The notes: generated by a model not told the origin, from the letters alone. Positions 46,201-54,043 are shown, counted from the stretch's first letter. The stretch is DNA of 64,000 nucleotides from an uncultured Verrucomicrobiae bacterium (GCA_937770485.1 CALJHX010000002.1:115136-179135); one strand, 5' to 3'. Translations and numbers: made by a program.

Positions 46201-46474
46201 AGTCACCTCCGTGCACTTCCTCGGCATCGGCACACAGGCGGTCGTCTCAGCTGGCGACAATGTGGTCAAGGTTGTGAAGGAAGACGGCGGAGAAGTGCGA
46301 CGCCTGCCCGACACCAGCGCCTTCATGCACACCAGCGACGTGACACCGGACGGCAAGTTGGCAGTCGGCGGCGGCTTTGACGGCATCCTCCGTGTATGGG
46401 AAGTTAATACAGGAAAGCTCCTCCAAAAATTCACTCCGCCGCCAGAGTCAACCGAAGTAGCTGCGAGAAAGTAA
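43202..46474 (+). CDS. Cytochrome c - WD40 - coiled coil - WD40 protein
   Basis: A 1090-residue exported protein. After the signal (about residues 1-24) is a PSCyt1-type cytochrome c domain, heme motif CLACHN at 55-59, then LMRHVRQIEKPFMPP with the likely distal Met. Residues about 150-450 are WD40-like blades (ALAHRDVVQSLSFSPDGQTLASGG, LWRL). Residues about 460-775 are a long Ala/Lys/Glu-rich coiled coil with heptad pattern. WD40 blades follow from about 800 to 1075 (FSPDGQWLATGGGFP, HSDTVCSLVFSPDGSRLASGG, GHTGHVLGVSWQRNGRVLASVG). The split propeller suggests that the two halves close into one fold, with the coiled coil as a protruding rod. PVC relatives exist; function unknown. Confidence 0.85.
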   Translation: MKYQMLTTLLAWGLIPDVMPISASGQPAGLEVAVLNRDKPVDFALEILPILRKNCLACHNARDTDGDLNLETPATIAKGGESGAVVVPGKAAESLLMRHVRQIEKPFMPPRRNKVSAKKLTPRQLGLVESWIDEGANGEVAQVASELKWRPISFARAPIYATAISPDGQYAAAGRGGQISVYHLPTGRLAARLADPGLAKGNPGTTALAHRDVVQSLSFSPDGQTLASGGYRVAKLWRLQPPSVNGLLNLLPGGEKVSAIGVAPGQARVVVAGSAGGVQAIDLQSRMPLWRDQVPGQAARQLAVSPSGNRVAVLFADGRVRTWETATGERITRESSPMAAQAITWLNDGELATAHPGGALKIWAAINPGKVVNEWKPGGDITALAALPGGAKVLLGRTDNKLVVLNVGDGKEEKEIDHGAPITGLRVRADGKQVATLGGPTARLWDTDKWESTALLQGYPLAAETVAKAEQTLAFVKAEVGYHKASVGGKEKDLKKDNDAAKKATEALAKHEKNLADKTKEKTNAEADLKKLAEEIAALPEQTEIATKAKAEAEAALKAEQGLAAKAKDALAKASEAKAQAAAAKVKLSAEFMQLGSAAQNATQLAAEARAVSGKAKDDKTLATQAEAVAALAKRKVYEFEAALDLYAPTKQQLAKAETGLQTATQSLVAAEARVKPAVAALDGKTKALAALEERKKKTPEEKKNIDKKIADAGGAMDKARLEIDLAKSEVGFTGKNVKTAEASLEKARVEQTEAGKLPAEREAALAEAKLIAAAGMQDCLDAMYSVAGSLVYTLSIDGRVQAWATATGARSHPVAPAGRPAQFIRLLSDGRLALAGGSPEMAVLEPEPVWSLAQSIGGGGDDSPIEDRVIALDFSPDGQWLATGGGFPSRGGEIYIWNVEDGSEVLRIPEAHSDTVCSLVFSPDGSRLASGGSDRFARIFETNRGSELRALEGHTGHVLGVSWQRNGRVLASVGADKAVKIWNILNGEQKKSFGGFKKEVTSVHFLGIGTQAVVSAGDNVVKVVKEDGGEVRRLPDTSAFMHTSDVTPDGKLAVGGGFDGILRVWEVNTGKLLQKFTPPPESTEVAARK
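45374..45387. repeat. Iterated palindrome, extended variant
   Basis: GACTTGGCCAAGTC, a perfect 14-base palindrome with different flanks, in the coiled-coil gene (DLAKS). Confidence 0.7.
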
Positions 46475-46661
46475 GCAGCGCAGGAAAAGGGGAGACAGAT
46501 TTTACGGATTTACACGGGTTGTGTTTTCCAGATTGGAATTTGATTAGTGTTTCTATTTTAGGGTTTAGAGTTCCCTCAATTAAATCTGTAGAAACCCGAG
46601 AAATTCGTGCCCGAGAATCAACCCTTGAGAGGATGCTGTACTTGGACATTATTATGTCCAT

Positions 46662-46838
46662 ATGAAAGCGATTAGCTACACGGCGGCTCGAGAAAATTTA
46701 GCGGCGACGATCAATGAAGTTCGTGAGGATCGGAGTCGAGTGATTATCACCCGTAAACGCGACCAGGCGGTGATCATGATGCCGCTCGAAACGGGAGAGG
46801 AAGCCGAGTGTAAAGTTGTCGGAATCGACGAAGAATGA
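46662..46838 (+). CDS. yefM: YefM/Phd-type antitoxin, truncated
   Basis: A 58-residue frame: [40 protein letters not shown] and [18 protein letters not shown]. The first 42 residues are the Phd/YefM DNA-binding fold (MxxISYTxAR...L..v.ed...iiITR....avvMm). The family is normally about 80 residues with a C-terminal toxin-binding helix (EEYN.L.ET.YLL.SP.N). Here that part is missing and replaced by a short acidic tail. Its stop overlaps the ATG of the toxin remnant by four bases (ATGA), the usual operon layout. Too short for most gene finders. Confidence 0.75.
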   Translation: MKAISYTAARENLAATINEVREDRSRVIITRKRDQAVIMMPLETGEEAECKVVGIDEE

Positions 46839-47094
46839 GACTCCTGTTCTCGGAGCAGGCTTTGGGTTATTACCTGTATTGGCTGGCCACCACAAAAAAT
46901 TGGCTAAGCGGATTAATCAATTGATCCGTGACACGAGTCGTGATCCATTTTGCGGGATTGGAAAACCGGAGCGGCTTCGCCGTCTGCTGAAGGGGTACTG
47001 GTCGCGCCGCATCTATGAGTAGCATCGCATGGTCTACCGCGTGAAGTATGGTGTACTTATGGTGGCGCAGCTTTGCTACCATTACGAAAACTGA
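46835..47094 (+). pseudogene. yoeB: YoeB-type toxin remnant
   Basis: The frame begins [20 protein letters not shown], then needs one extra A in the run of six A near 46889-46894 to continue [20 protein letters not shown] and [17 protein letters not shown] at 47020-47022 then interrupts where the family has E-E-H-R; reading through gives HRMVYRVKYGVLMVAQLCYHYEN, the normal C-terminus with the catalytic His. So there is one frameshift and one nonsense change. YoeB cuts mRNA in the ribosome A site. With the antitoxin lacking its toxin-binding part, the locus looks decayed. Confidence 0.85.
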
Positions 47095-47115
47095 TGATGC
47101 GAACTTGCTGATGCG

Positions 47116-47676
47116 TTACACCGTCAGGATGTCCTTTTCCTTGTCGGTGAGATGGGCGTCGAGTTTCTGAATGCAGTCGTCGGTGAGTGTTTGCACCTGT
47201 TTTTCGGCACCCTTGATTTCGTCCTCGGAGACACCGGCTTCCTTGGCTGATTTCTTCAGGCCCTCCTTGGCATCGCGGCGGATGTGACGCACGGCGACTC
47301 GGCCGTCCTCGGTGATCTTTCTGGCCACTTTGACGAGTTCCTCGCGCCGTTCCTGGCTGAGATCCGGCAGGGCGATGCGGATGACTTTGCCGTCAATCGC
47401 CGGGTTGAGGCCAAGGTTGGCGGCCTGGATGGCCTTGGCGATGGCTCCCACCGTGCTGGCGTCCCACGGTTGAATCAGTATCATTCGCGACTCGGGGGCA
47501 GTGATGCCAGCCATGTCGCGCATGCGCATACTTGAGCCGTAGGCGTCCACCATGATGTTTTCCACCAGCGCGGGGTTGGCTTTACCGGTGCGGACCCCCT
47601 CGAACTCGTGCATCATAGCCGCTTCGGACTTGGCCATCTTGTCTTCTGTTTCCTTAAGTACTTGATCAATAGGCAT
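47116..47676 (-). CDS. frr: Ribosome recycling factor
   Basis: A 186-residue RRF of normal length: MPIDQVLKETEDKMAKSEAAM, RTGKANPALVENIMVDAYGS, GIDGK-type block NPAIDGKVIRIALPDLSQERR, and the C-terminal AEKQVQTLTDDCIQKLDAHLTDKEKDIL. With EF-G it splits post-termination ribosomes. It usually follows pyrH and tsf, but here it is followed downstream by the decayed toxin-antitoxin locus and preceded by an oxidoreductase. A palindrome variant (47723) lies in the gap to the next gene. Confidence 0.97.
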   Translation of the reverse strand: MPIDQVLKETEDKMAKSEAAMMHEFEGVRTGKANPALVENIMVDAYGSSMRMRDMAGITAPESRMILIQPWDASTVGAIAKAIQAANLGLNPAIDGKVIRIALPDLSQERREELVKVARKITEDGRVAVRHIRRDAKEGLKKSAKEAGVSEDEIKGAEKQVQTLTDDCIQKLDAHLTDKEKDILTV

Positions 47677-47740
47677 AAAGAAAATCTAACATGCGGTTGG
47701 GAGGCTTGGCCAGTTTTTCATGCGATTGGCCAAGCGCAGG

Positions 47741-49018
47741 TCAAAGCTGCCAGCCAGCGCGGTAAATGTGCTGCATGAGTTCGGCGGCTTCCGGGTGGCC
47801 TGTGAGTTTCATTTCCCCGTGATTCCACTCGAGGGCAGCGCCGGTGCGGTGGGCGATATTGCCGAGCAGCACCACCTCGGCCAGCGGCCCGGCGTAGTCG
47901 AAGTTACAGGTTGTGGTGCCGCCGGTCTTGATGGCGTTAATCCATTCCCGATGATGGCCAAGAGAGCGGGGGATGTTGGGCTGAGGCTTTTCGTAATCCG
48001 TAAAATCTTTCTCCGGTAGGAGCACGTGCTTGTCGTAGTCGGCGAGCAACATGCCGTTGTTGCCGACGAAAAGACTGCCGTTGCCCCACTTGGGCAGGAG
48101 TCCCTCGGCGAAGTGAGGCGGACGGTGTTCGCCATGATACCAGCATAGCTTGGTGGCGGGTTGTTTGCCGTGGGCTTTGTAATGGAAATTAACCACCAAC
48201 GAGTACGGTGTGGCCTCGGCGTCCGGCTTGGGGCCCTTGACGACCTCGATTCGACTGGGGTGCTGCAGCCCAAGCGCCCAGTGGCTCAGGTCGATGTGGT
48301 GGCAGCCCAAGTCGGCAAGTGAGCCTCCGGCGAAGTCCCACCACTGCCGCCAACTGAACGGATGATGCGTAGGGTGATACGGAACGTGATAACGGGTCGG
48401 CCCAAGCCAGAGATCGTAATCAAGGTTGGAGGGAACTTTGTGCTTCGCATTTCCGCGAGAGCCGCCGCCCATGTCTGAGCCGACCCAGACGTGAACCTCC
48501 TTCACCGAGCCGATGGCGCCCGCCCGTAGCAACTCGACGACGCGCCGGTAGTTGTCGCCAGCATGAATCTGTGTGCCCATTTGCGTGACGAGCTTTTTGC
48601 GCCGTGCCAACTCGGTGACGGCGCGGCACTCGGACACCGTGCGCGTCAGCGGTTTTTCGCAGTAAACATGCAGGCCGTTGTGCAGCCCGGCGGCAGTCGC
48701 GACGGCGTGGGTGTGGTCCGGCGTGCTGACGACGAGCGCATCGAGTTTTTCGCGCCCTATCATCCGGCGAAAATCGGCATAGCGCTTGGCCCTCGGGAAA
48801 CGCCCGGCCTCTTGAGCGAGAAAGTTACTGTCCACGTCGCACAGCCCGACGATATTCTCGCCTGCGACGCCGTTGAGGTTGGCTTTGGCCCGGTTCGCTA
48901 CGCCGACGATGCCGATGTCGAGCCGCTCGTTGGCGGCATATGTGCGGGCACTCCCGGCGGCGAGTATGGTGAACACGCCTTGCTGAACGAATCGGCGGCG
49001 GGTAATTTGTGTGCTCAT
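47741..49018 (-). CDS. Gfo/Idh/MocA-family oxidoreductase, exported
   Basis: A 425-residue member with Tat-like signal (ITRRRFVQQGVFTILAAGSA). Rossmann motif IGIVGVANRAKANL, an altered glycine pattern; EKP motif YCEKPLTRT; C-terminal WWDFAGGSLADLGCHHIDLSHW with the Asp/His residues. It is the seventh oxidoreductase of the family in the window. Read away from nadA, it is the divergent neighbour with about 90 bases between the starts. Confidence 0.9.
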   Translation of the reverse strand: MSTQITRRRFVQQGVFTILAAGSARTYAANERLDIGIVGVANRAKANLNGVAGENIVGLCDVDSNFLAQEAGRFPRAKRYADFRRMIGREKLDALVVSTPDHTHAVATAAGLHNGLHVYCEKPLTRTVSECRAVTELARRKKLVTQMGTQIHAGDNYRRVVELLRAGAIGSVKEVHVWVGSDMGGGSRGNAKHKVPSNLDYDLWLGPTRYHVPYHPTHHPFSWRQWWDFAGGSLADLGCHHIDLSHWALGLQHPSRIEVVKGPKPDAEATPYSLVVNFHYKAHGKQPATKLCWYHGEHRPPHFAEGLLPKWGNGSLFVGNNGMLLADYDKHVLLPEKDFTDYEKPQPNIPRSLGHHREWINAIKTGGTTTCNFDYAGPLAEVVLLGNIAHRTGAALEWNHGEMKLTGHPEAAELMQHIYRAGWQL

Positions 49019-49110
49019 GCTGCTACGGGGAAACTACGCACTTGGTCAAGCGAGGCAAGCCCCTGTTGACCCGGCCAAGCGGTGGCCGTACTGTTTCCTC
49101 CGTGATCGAT

Positions 49111-50100
49111 ATGACCGAGATCCAGCCAAGCGCTGCTGCCGGTTTTCGCGTGGAGCGCCGCACTCCGCCGGAGAGGCTTGACGTGCTTTCCCGCGAGATT
49201 ATTAAGCTCAAGGATGATCTCAACGCCGTGATCCTCGCGCACAACTACCAGGTGCCTGAGATTCAGGACTTGGCGGATTATGTGGGTGACTCACTTGGCC
49301 TTTCACGGCAGGCGGCCGAGACCGATGCGGCCGTCATTGTGTTTTGCGGCGTTCACTTCATGGCGGAGACGGCAAAGATTTTGTCGCCAAAAAAAACTGT
49401 CCTGCTGCCGGACCGCGACGCTGGGTGTTCGCTCGAGGAGAGTTGCCCACCGGAAAAACTGCGCAAACTGCAGGCGACGAACCCCAACTTTTACACCATT
49501 GCCTATGTCAATTGCAGTGCCGAGGTGAAGGCGCTGAGCGACGTGATTTGCACCAGCGGAAACGCAAAAAAAATTGTTGAGGCAGCTCCGGCGGATCGCG
49601 ACCTGCTGTTCGTGCCGGACGAAAACCTTGGCTCGTGGGTGATCGAGCAGACCGGCCGACCGATGACATTGTGGCAGGGGAACTGTTACGTGCACGTCGA
49701 GTGGACGCACGAGAGCATCACGCGAATTCGCCGCGAGCACCCCGATGCGCCGCTAGTAGCGCATCCCGAGTGTACCAAGGCTGTCCGCATGCTCGCCGAC
49801 GAGGTTTGCTCGACCGAGAAAATGGTCAACTTCTGCCGCGACTCCAGAGCTAAAGCGCTGATCATCGCCACTGAGGTAGGTATGCTGCATCGGCTTCAGA
49901 AGGAGTGCCCGGAGAAACAGTTCATCCCTGCGCCGACCGAGAAGTGTGCCTGCAACGAGTGTCGTTTTATGAAAATGAACACCCTTGAAAAACTGCACGA
50001 CTGCATGGCAAACCGCACGCCGGAGGTGACACTAGACGAGGCCGTCATCGAGCGCGCACATCAGCCGATCGAGCGCATGCTCGAGATTTCCGCGAGATAG
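49111..50100 (+). CDS. nadA: Quinolinate synthase A
   Basis: Start at ATG 49111 (MTEIQPSAAAGF); GTG 49102 is equally possible. About 329 residues with the NadA repeats: VILAHNYQVPEIQDLADYVG, VFCGVHFMAETAKIL, LLPDRDAGCSLEESCP (first cluster Cys region), YVNCSAEVKALSDVICTSGN, AHPECTKAVRMLAD, IIATEVGMLHRLQKECP and CACNECRFMKMN (further Cys for the 4Fe-4S cluster). It condenses iminoaspartate with dihydroxyacetone phosphate in NAD biosynthesis. nadB and nadC are not in the window. Cytoplasmic. Confidence 0.95.
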   Translation: MTEIQPSAAAGFRVERRTPPERLDVLSREIIKLKDDLNAVILAHNYQVPEIQDLADYVGDSLGLSRQAAETDAAVIVFCGVHFMAETAKILSPKKTVLLPDRDAGCSLEESCPPEKLRKLQATNPNFYTIAYVNCSAEVKALSDVICTSGNAKKIVEAAPADRDLLFVPDENLGSWVIEQTGRPMTLWQGNCYVHVEWTHESITRIRREHPDAPLVAHPECTKAVRMLADEVCSTEKMVNFCRDSRAKALIIATEVGMLHRLQKECPEKQFIPAPTEKCACNECRFMKMNTLEKLHDCMANRTPEVTLDEAVIERAHQPIERMLEISAR

Positions 50101-50165
50101 CAGCTAGGGCAAGTGGGTTGCTTTTTGTGGGCGGGCAAGGGCAACTTGACCCACAATTTCTTGAC

Positions 50166-50822
50166 ATGAAAAAACGAAACATCAACTGGGTGCTATCGTT
50201 GGTCGTCGGCTTGATTTGCATCACTGGACAAGCTGCCGATGGCAAAAAGGCAATCCAGCTGTTCGATGGCAACGACCTAAAAAACTGGACACAACAAAAG
50301 CCAGGTGCCTGGGAGGCAAAAGACGGGGTGCTCGGGCCAAGTGCCAAGCCGGGCGGCTACATTTGGAGCAAGGCTAACTATGACAACTTCGAGTTGGCAC
50401 TCGACTTTAAGATGTCGAAGCGCTGCAACAGTGGCGTGTTCTTTCGCACCGATCCGAAGAACGCGGTGCAGGGCGGTTTCGAGATCCAGATTTTCGATTC
50501 ACACGGCAAGGCCAAGGTGGGCAAGCACGACTGCGGTGCGCTGTATGATGCGCTCGCGCCAGACTCGAACCCGACCAAGCCGGCCGGCGAGTGGAACCAC
50601 ATGAAGCTCACCGTCAACGGCGCTTCGGTAAAAGTCGTGCTGAACGGAAAACAGGTCGTCGTTGCCGATTTGGATCAATGGACAACCGGACGCAAAAATC
50701 CGGACGGCTCCCGCAACAAGTTTCGTACTGCGCTGAAAGACATGCCGCGCACCGGCAGCATCGGGCTGCAATACCACGGCCACCCGGTCTGGTTCAAAAA
50801 CATCGTGGTTAAGCCACTCTGA
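50166..50822 (+). CDS. DUF1080 (3-keto-disaccharide hydrolase-like) protein, exported
   Basis: A 218-residue protein from ATG 50166 with signal (RNINWVLSLVVGLICITGQA). It has the DUF1080 jelly roll: AIQLFDGNDLKNWTQ, GYIWSKANYDNFELALDFK, RCNSGVFFRTDPKNAVQGG, EIQIFDSHGKAKVGKHD, CGALYDALAP, GEWNHMKLTVNG and GSIGLQYHGHPVWFKNI. Family members of this type in Bacteroidota and PVC act on 3-keto-glycosides made by Gfo/Idh/MocA dehydrogenases; this is family knowledge and not demonstrated here. A clean terminator follows. Confidence 0.9.
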   Translation: MKKRNINWVLSLVVGLICITGQAADGKKAIQLFDGNDLKNWTQQKPGAWEAKDGVLGPSAKPGGYIWSKANYDNFELALDFKMSKRCNSGVFFRTDPKNAVQGGFEIQIFDSHGKAKVGKHDCGALYDALAPDSNPTKPAGEWNHMKLTVNGASVKVVLNGKQVVVADLDQWTTGRKNPDGSRNKFRTALKDMPRTGSIGLQYHGHPVWFKNIVVKPL

Positions 50823-50844
50823 TTTCCACTTTCACAGTAGCCAC

Positions 50845-50878
50845 AAAAAAAGGCCAAGCCATCCGGCTTGGCCTTTTT
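50845..50878. terminator. Strong bidirectional intrinsic terminator
   Basis: AAAAAAAGGCCAAGCC (50845-50860), loop ATCC, GGCTTGGCCTTTTT (50865-50878): a perfect stem with A run on one side and T run on the other, so it can stop both strands. It separates convergent genes (DUF1080 on plus, Bax-inhibitor homologue on minus). Each arm is one half of the iterated palindrome. Confidence 0.92.
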
Positions 50879-50896
50879 GCTGCTAAAGTAAGACTG

Positions 50897-51604
50897 TCAA
50901 TCATCCCGGCCCGTGAACATGAGCAGGAGGTGGATGATCGCCACAAAGACGTTGAACAGACCGGCGAAGAGCATCAAGGCACCCATTGTTGGTTCGTCGT
51001 ATTCTGGGTTGTTCAAGACCTGGCTGGTGGCGTTCACGAGAATGAACACACCGAAGATGCCAATCGCACCGGAGATCAACATGCTAAGGAAACCGATACC
51101 CAGAAACATATTCAGGAAGATGACGCCGATGATGGCGAAGAACATCCCAGTCATTAGTCCGCGCGGCGCTGAGAACTGAGCTTTGGTGATCATTACGGCA
51201 AACGTGACTCCGGAGAACACGATGGCGGTCAGGATCAATGCAGCCGGGACGATGTCCGGCGCGACGACGCTGGCCATGAAGAGAACCGGCGCAAGTACCA
51301 GGCCTGAAATCAAGCCGTCGCCGATCAACGCAAGGGTGCCCATGACCGGATTATGCCGAGCGGCCATGGCTACGCGCGGGATGGCGTTGAGGGCGATCAT
51401 CGCCACAATCCAGCCCATCCAGGTGGAAAAGAACTGAACCAAGGCGGGTGTCCTCGCCCCGATGAAGCCACCGGCTATGGCGGCGACCACGCCCAACGAA
51501 AGCAGGGCGTAAGTTTTCTTGATGGCAGCGGAACGGGTCTCGTCAAGCTCCGTCGTTCCGAACAAGCCCTGGGTGATTGGAATATTGTTTTGTAAGGCAC
51601 TCAT
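50897..51604 (-). CDS. Bax inhibitor-1/YccA family membrane protein
   Basis: A 235-residue polytopic protein from ATG 51604 (MSALQNNIPITQGLFGTTEL). About seven helices (KKTYALLSLGVVAAIAGGF, WIVAMIALNAI, ISGLVLAPVLFMASV, PAALILTAIVFSGVTFAVM, FFAIIGVIFLNMFLGIGFL, GIFGVFILVNATSQVL, LMLFAGLFNVFVAIIHLLLMF) match the BI-1/YccA fold. YccA binds FtsH in Escherichia coli, and the plant/animal relatives leak calcium; the role here is inferred from family only. In-frame start at 51679 is rejected. Confidence 0.9.
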   Translation of the reverse strand: MSALQNNIPITQGLFGTTELDETRSAAIKKTYALLSLGVVAAIAGGFIGARTPALVQFFSTWMGWIVAMIALNAIPRVAMAARHNPVMGTLALIGDGLISGLVLAPVLFMASVVAPDIVPAALILTAIVFSGVTFAVMITKAQFSAPRGLMTGMFFAIIGVIFLNMFLGIGFLSMLISGAIGIFGVFILVNATSQVLNNPEYDEPTMGALMLFAGLFNVFVAIIHLLLMFTGRDD

Positions 51605-51709
51605 ATCGCATTTAATTCTGCCATTTTGTGTCGCTTGCGGCAACTGCAAAAATCGTCCGGCATTATAGCAGTATTGCAATGAGATTGCCTCAGACTCCCA
51701 CGGGGGATA

Positions 51710-51722
51710 GCTTGGCCAAGCG
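51710..51722. repeat. Iterated palindrome, 12-mer core
   Basis: GCTTGGCCAAGCG, 11 bases upstream of the TIM-barrel start at 51733. Probably non-coding. Confidence 0.88.
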
Positions 51723-51732
51723 CACTGCGATC

Positions 51733-52554
51733 ATGCAATTTTCACTTTCTGTACGGATTGCCGAGGAGTTTCACTCCAAGGAGGAGGCGTCGATGCCGCT
51801 CGGCGACTTGGCCCGCTTGGCCAAGCGCTGCGGCTACGAGGCGCTCTGCATGAGGGCGTCTCAAGTGGGGGTGCATTCGCCGCCGAAAGCTGTTGAGGAA
51901 GCAGCCGATTGCCTGGCTGAAACCGGCTTGGCCGTGAGCATGGTCACCGGCGACTTTGACACGGTTTACAACAACGAAAAGGGGCCAAGCGCGCTGACCA
52001 ATATCACGCCGTACCTCGATCTGGCCAAGCGCCTGGGTGCGCCGCGAATTCGCGTCGCGCTCAAGCACGAGTCGGATATTGCCAACGCCCGGCGTGCCGC
52101 CGACGAGGCGGCCGAGCACGGCATCCAACTCGTGCACCAATGCCACACTCTGAGTTTGTTCGAGACGGTGGAGGGGATCGAGCGGACGTTGTCGGCGATT
52201 GACCGCCCAAACTTCGGCTTGGTTTACGAGCCGGCCAACCTTGAGATTTGCGGGCAGGATTACGGCCAAGCGACGATCGAGCGCTTGGCCAAGTGGATCT
52301 TTAACGTCTATCTGCAAAATCAGTTGCTCAAGCCGGACGGCGGATTGACGCTGCCGACATGGTGCGGCGGCGACGTGTCGTTCGACCTGATCTCGGTGCA
52401 CTCGCCCGGAGGGGTTGATTTTGATCGTGTGTTCGCCGGGTTGAAAGCAGTCGGCTACGACGGGACGGTCACCGTGCACCAGTCGGCGCAGCCGGGGGAG
52501 ACGCCGGAGAAGTCGGCCAGCGGCACGGCGAATTTCCTACGCGGTTTGATTTGA
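51733..52554 (+). CDS. Sugar phosphate isomerase/epimerase-like TIM barrel
   Basis: A 273-residue protein from ATG 51733 (MQFSLSVRIAEEFHSKEEAS); the frame upstream to 51628 includes a palindrome-coded LAKR and is probably leader. The xylose-isomerase-like TIM-barrel pattern is visible: GYEALCMRASQVG, LGAPRIRVALKHE, AAEHGIQLVHQCHTL, NFGLVYEPANLEIC (metal-site Glu), SVHSPGGVDFDRVF and YDGTVTVHQSA. Such proteins isomerise or epimerise sugars or keto-sugars and often sit with Gfo/Idh/MocA and DUF1080 genes. It contains three palindromes (51814, 52282 and a partial one at 52021), read as LAK in each case. Confidence 0.85.
   Translation: MQFSLSVRIAEEFHSKEEASMPLGDLARLAKRCGYEALCMRASQVGVHSPPKAVEEAADCLAETGLAVSMVTGDFDTVYNNEKGPSALTNITPYLDLAKRLGAPRIRVALKHESDIANARRAADEAAEHGIQLVHQCHTLSLFETVEGIERTLSAIDRPNFGLVYEPANLEICGQDYGQATIERLAKWIFNVYLQNQLLKPDGGLTLPTWCGGDVSFDLISVHSPGGVDFDRVFAGLKAVGYDGTVTVHQSAQPGETPEKSASGTANFLRGLI
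51814..51827. repeat. Iterated palindrome, perfect 14-mer
   Basis: CGCTTGGCCAAGCG in the TIM-barrel gene (RLAKR), about 100 bases from the copy at 51710. Confidence 0.92.
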
Positions 52555-52582
52555 AATTGCCACGATGCGCACATTGAACACC

Positions 52583-54043
52583 ATGAAAATATATCGTCAC
52601 GTTTCCTTTGTTATTGCGTTGCTGTTTGCCGCGCAACTTACAACGGCCACTGAGCCGTTGACACTTGGCGAGCACGGCACGCAGCGCGAGTTGTTCGTCG
52701 ATGGACATCTGATCGCAACGATGACCGGCGGCGTAAAACAGTTTCTGCACAAGCCTGAGCCAAGGGAGGTTGTGTTCATCACCGACGCGCCGTGGGAGGG
52801 AAACACCAGCGCGTATTACACGATCTTTCGCGATGGCGATTTGTTTCGGATGTACTATCGTGCATCCCATTGGGATACCGAGACGAAAAAGGAAACACAT
52901 CGCGAGGTGACCTGCTACGCAGAGAGCCGGGACGGTATCCACTGGGTGAAGCCGAAACTTGGCCTATTCGAGTTCAACGGCTCGAGGGAAAACAACATCG
53001 TCGTCGATGGCCTTGGCACACATTGCTTTGTGGCGTTTAAGGATGGCAATCCCGCCTGTCCTCCCGAGTCGCGCTACAAGGGCATCTCCCGCGGCCGACC
53101 CGTTGGGGAAAAAGGACTATATGTTTTCGAGTCGCCCGACGGCATCCGCTGGAAGCTGATGCGGAATGAACCGGTGATCACCGAGGGTGAGTTTGATTCG
53201 CAGAATCTTGCCTATTGGGATGCGCGCACGCGGCAGTACCGCGAGTATCACCGCTCCTTCGTCAATGGCATACGCGCCATCATGACCAGCACATCGAGCG
53301 ATTTCATCCACTGGGCCAAGCCGATGCTGCTCACATATCAGGAGGGAATTCCCATGCAGCACCTGTACACCAACGCAGTGCAGTCGTACGGGCGGGCGCC
53401 ACACCTTTTCATAGGTTTCCCCACTAGATATCTGCCGGAAGATGGGCAGCGGGTCGAGCCGACCCTCATGACCAGCCGGGATGGGTTGCTCTTCCACCGG
53501 TGGCTCGAGCCGGTAGTGCCGGAATCGGCCCCGAAAGACCGAGGCGGCAACCGGAGCAACTACATGGCGTGGGGCATTGTCGAGATTCCCGGCCGCCCGA
53601 ATCATCTCTCCGTGTACGCCACCGAGGCATATTACACCGGCCCCGACAGCCGCGTGCGGCGGTTCGAATACAGGAAGGACGGCTTCGTTTCCTTGCGAGG
53701 CGGTGCGCAAGGCGGCGTACTCAACACCAAGCTTGTCAAGCTGGGCCGTCTGGCAGACCGCCTGACGCTCAACTACAGCGCGAACCAAGGAGGCCAAGTC
53801 CGCGTCGGCCTGTATAAGCCCAACGGTACCGCCATCCCCGGCCACTCACTCTCCGAGTGCCAACCCCTGACTGGCGATCAACTCAACCAAACCGTCATGT
53901 GGAAAAGCGTCATCGGAAACAACGTCGGCAAAGCCAACGCTGACATCAGCCACCTGCGCCAAACCCACCCGGCGGTGCAGTTGCGGTTTGAGTTGAAAAA
54001 TGCAGATCTGTTCTCACTGCAATTCCAGCCGTGGCTGAGATAA
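52583..54043 (+). CDS. Exported five-bladed beta-propeller (GH32/43-like)
   Basis: A 486-residue protein with signal (YRHVSFVIALLFAAQLTTA). Repeated blade motifs S-x-D-G-x-x-W recur (ESRDGIHWVKPKLG, ESPDGIRWKLM, STSSDFIHWAKPM, SRDGLLFHRWLEPV). The fold is that of GH32/43/117-like propellers used in glycan processing. Acidic residues that could be catalytic are present, but I cannot assign a family or activity. ATG 52565 is an alternative start. It follows the isomerase gene by 28 bases, probably as one transcript. Confidence 0.8.
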   Translation: MKIYRHVSFVIALLFAAQLTTATEPLTLGEHGTQRELFVDGHLIATMTGGVKQFLHKPEPREVVFITDAPWEGNTSAYYTIFRDGDLFRMYYRASHWDTETKKETHREVTCYAESRDGIHWVKPKLGLFEFNGSRENNIVVDGLGTHCFVAFKDGNPACPPESRYKGISRGRPVGEKGLYVFESPDGIRWKLMRNEPVITEGEFDSQNLAYWDARTRQYREYHRSFVNGIRAIMTSTSSDFIHWAKPMLLTYQEGIPMQHLYTNAVQSYGRAPHLFIGFPTRYLPEDGQRVEPTLMTSRDGLLFHRWLEPVVPESAPKDRGGNRSNYMAWGIVEIPGRPNHLSVYATEAYYTGPDSRVRRFEYRKDGFVSLRGGAQGGVLNTKLVKLGRLADRLTLNYSANQGGQVRVGLYKPNGTAIPGHSLSECQPLTGDQLNQTVMWKSVIGNNVGKANADISHLRQTHPAVQLRFELKNADLFSLQFQPWLR

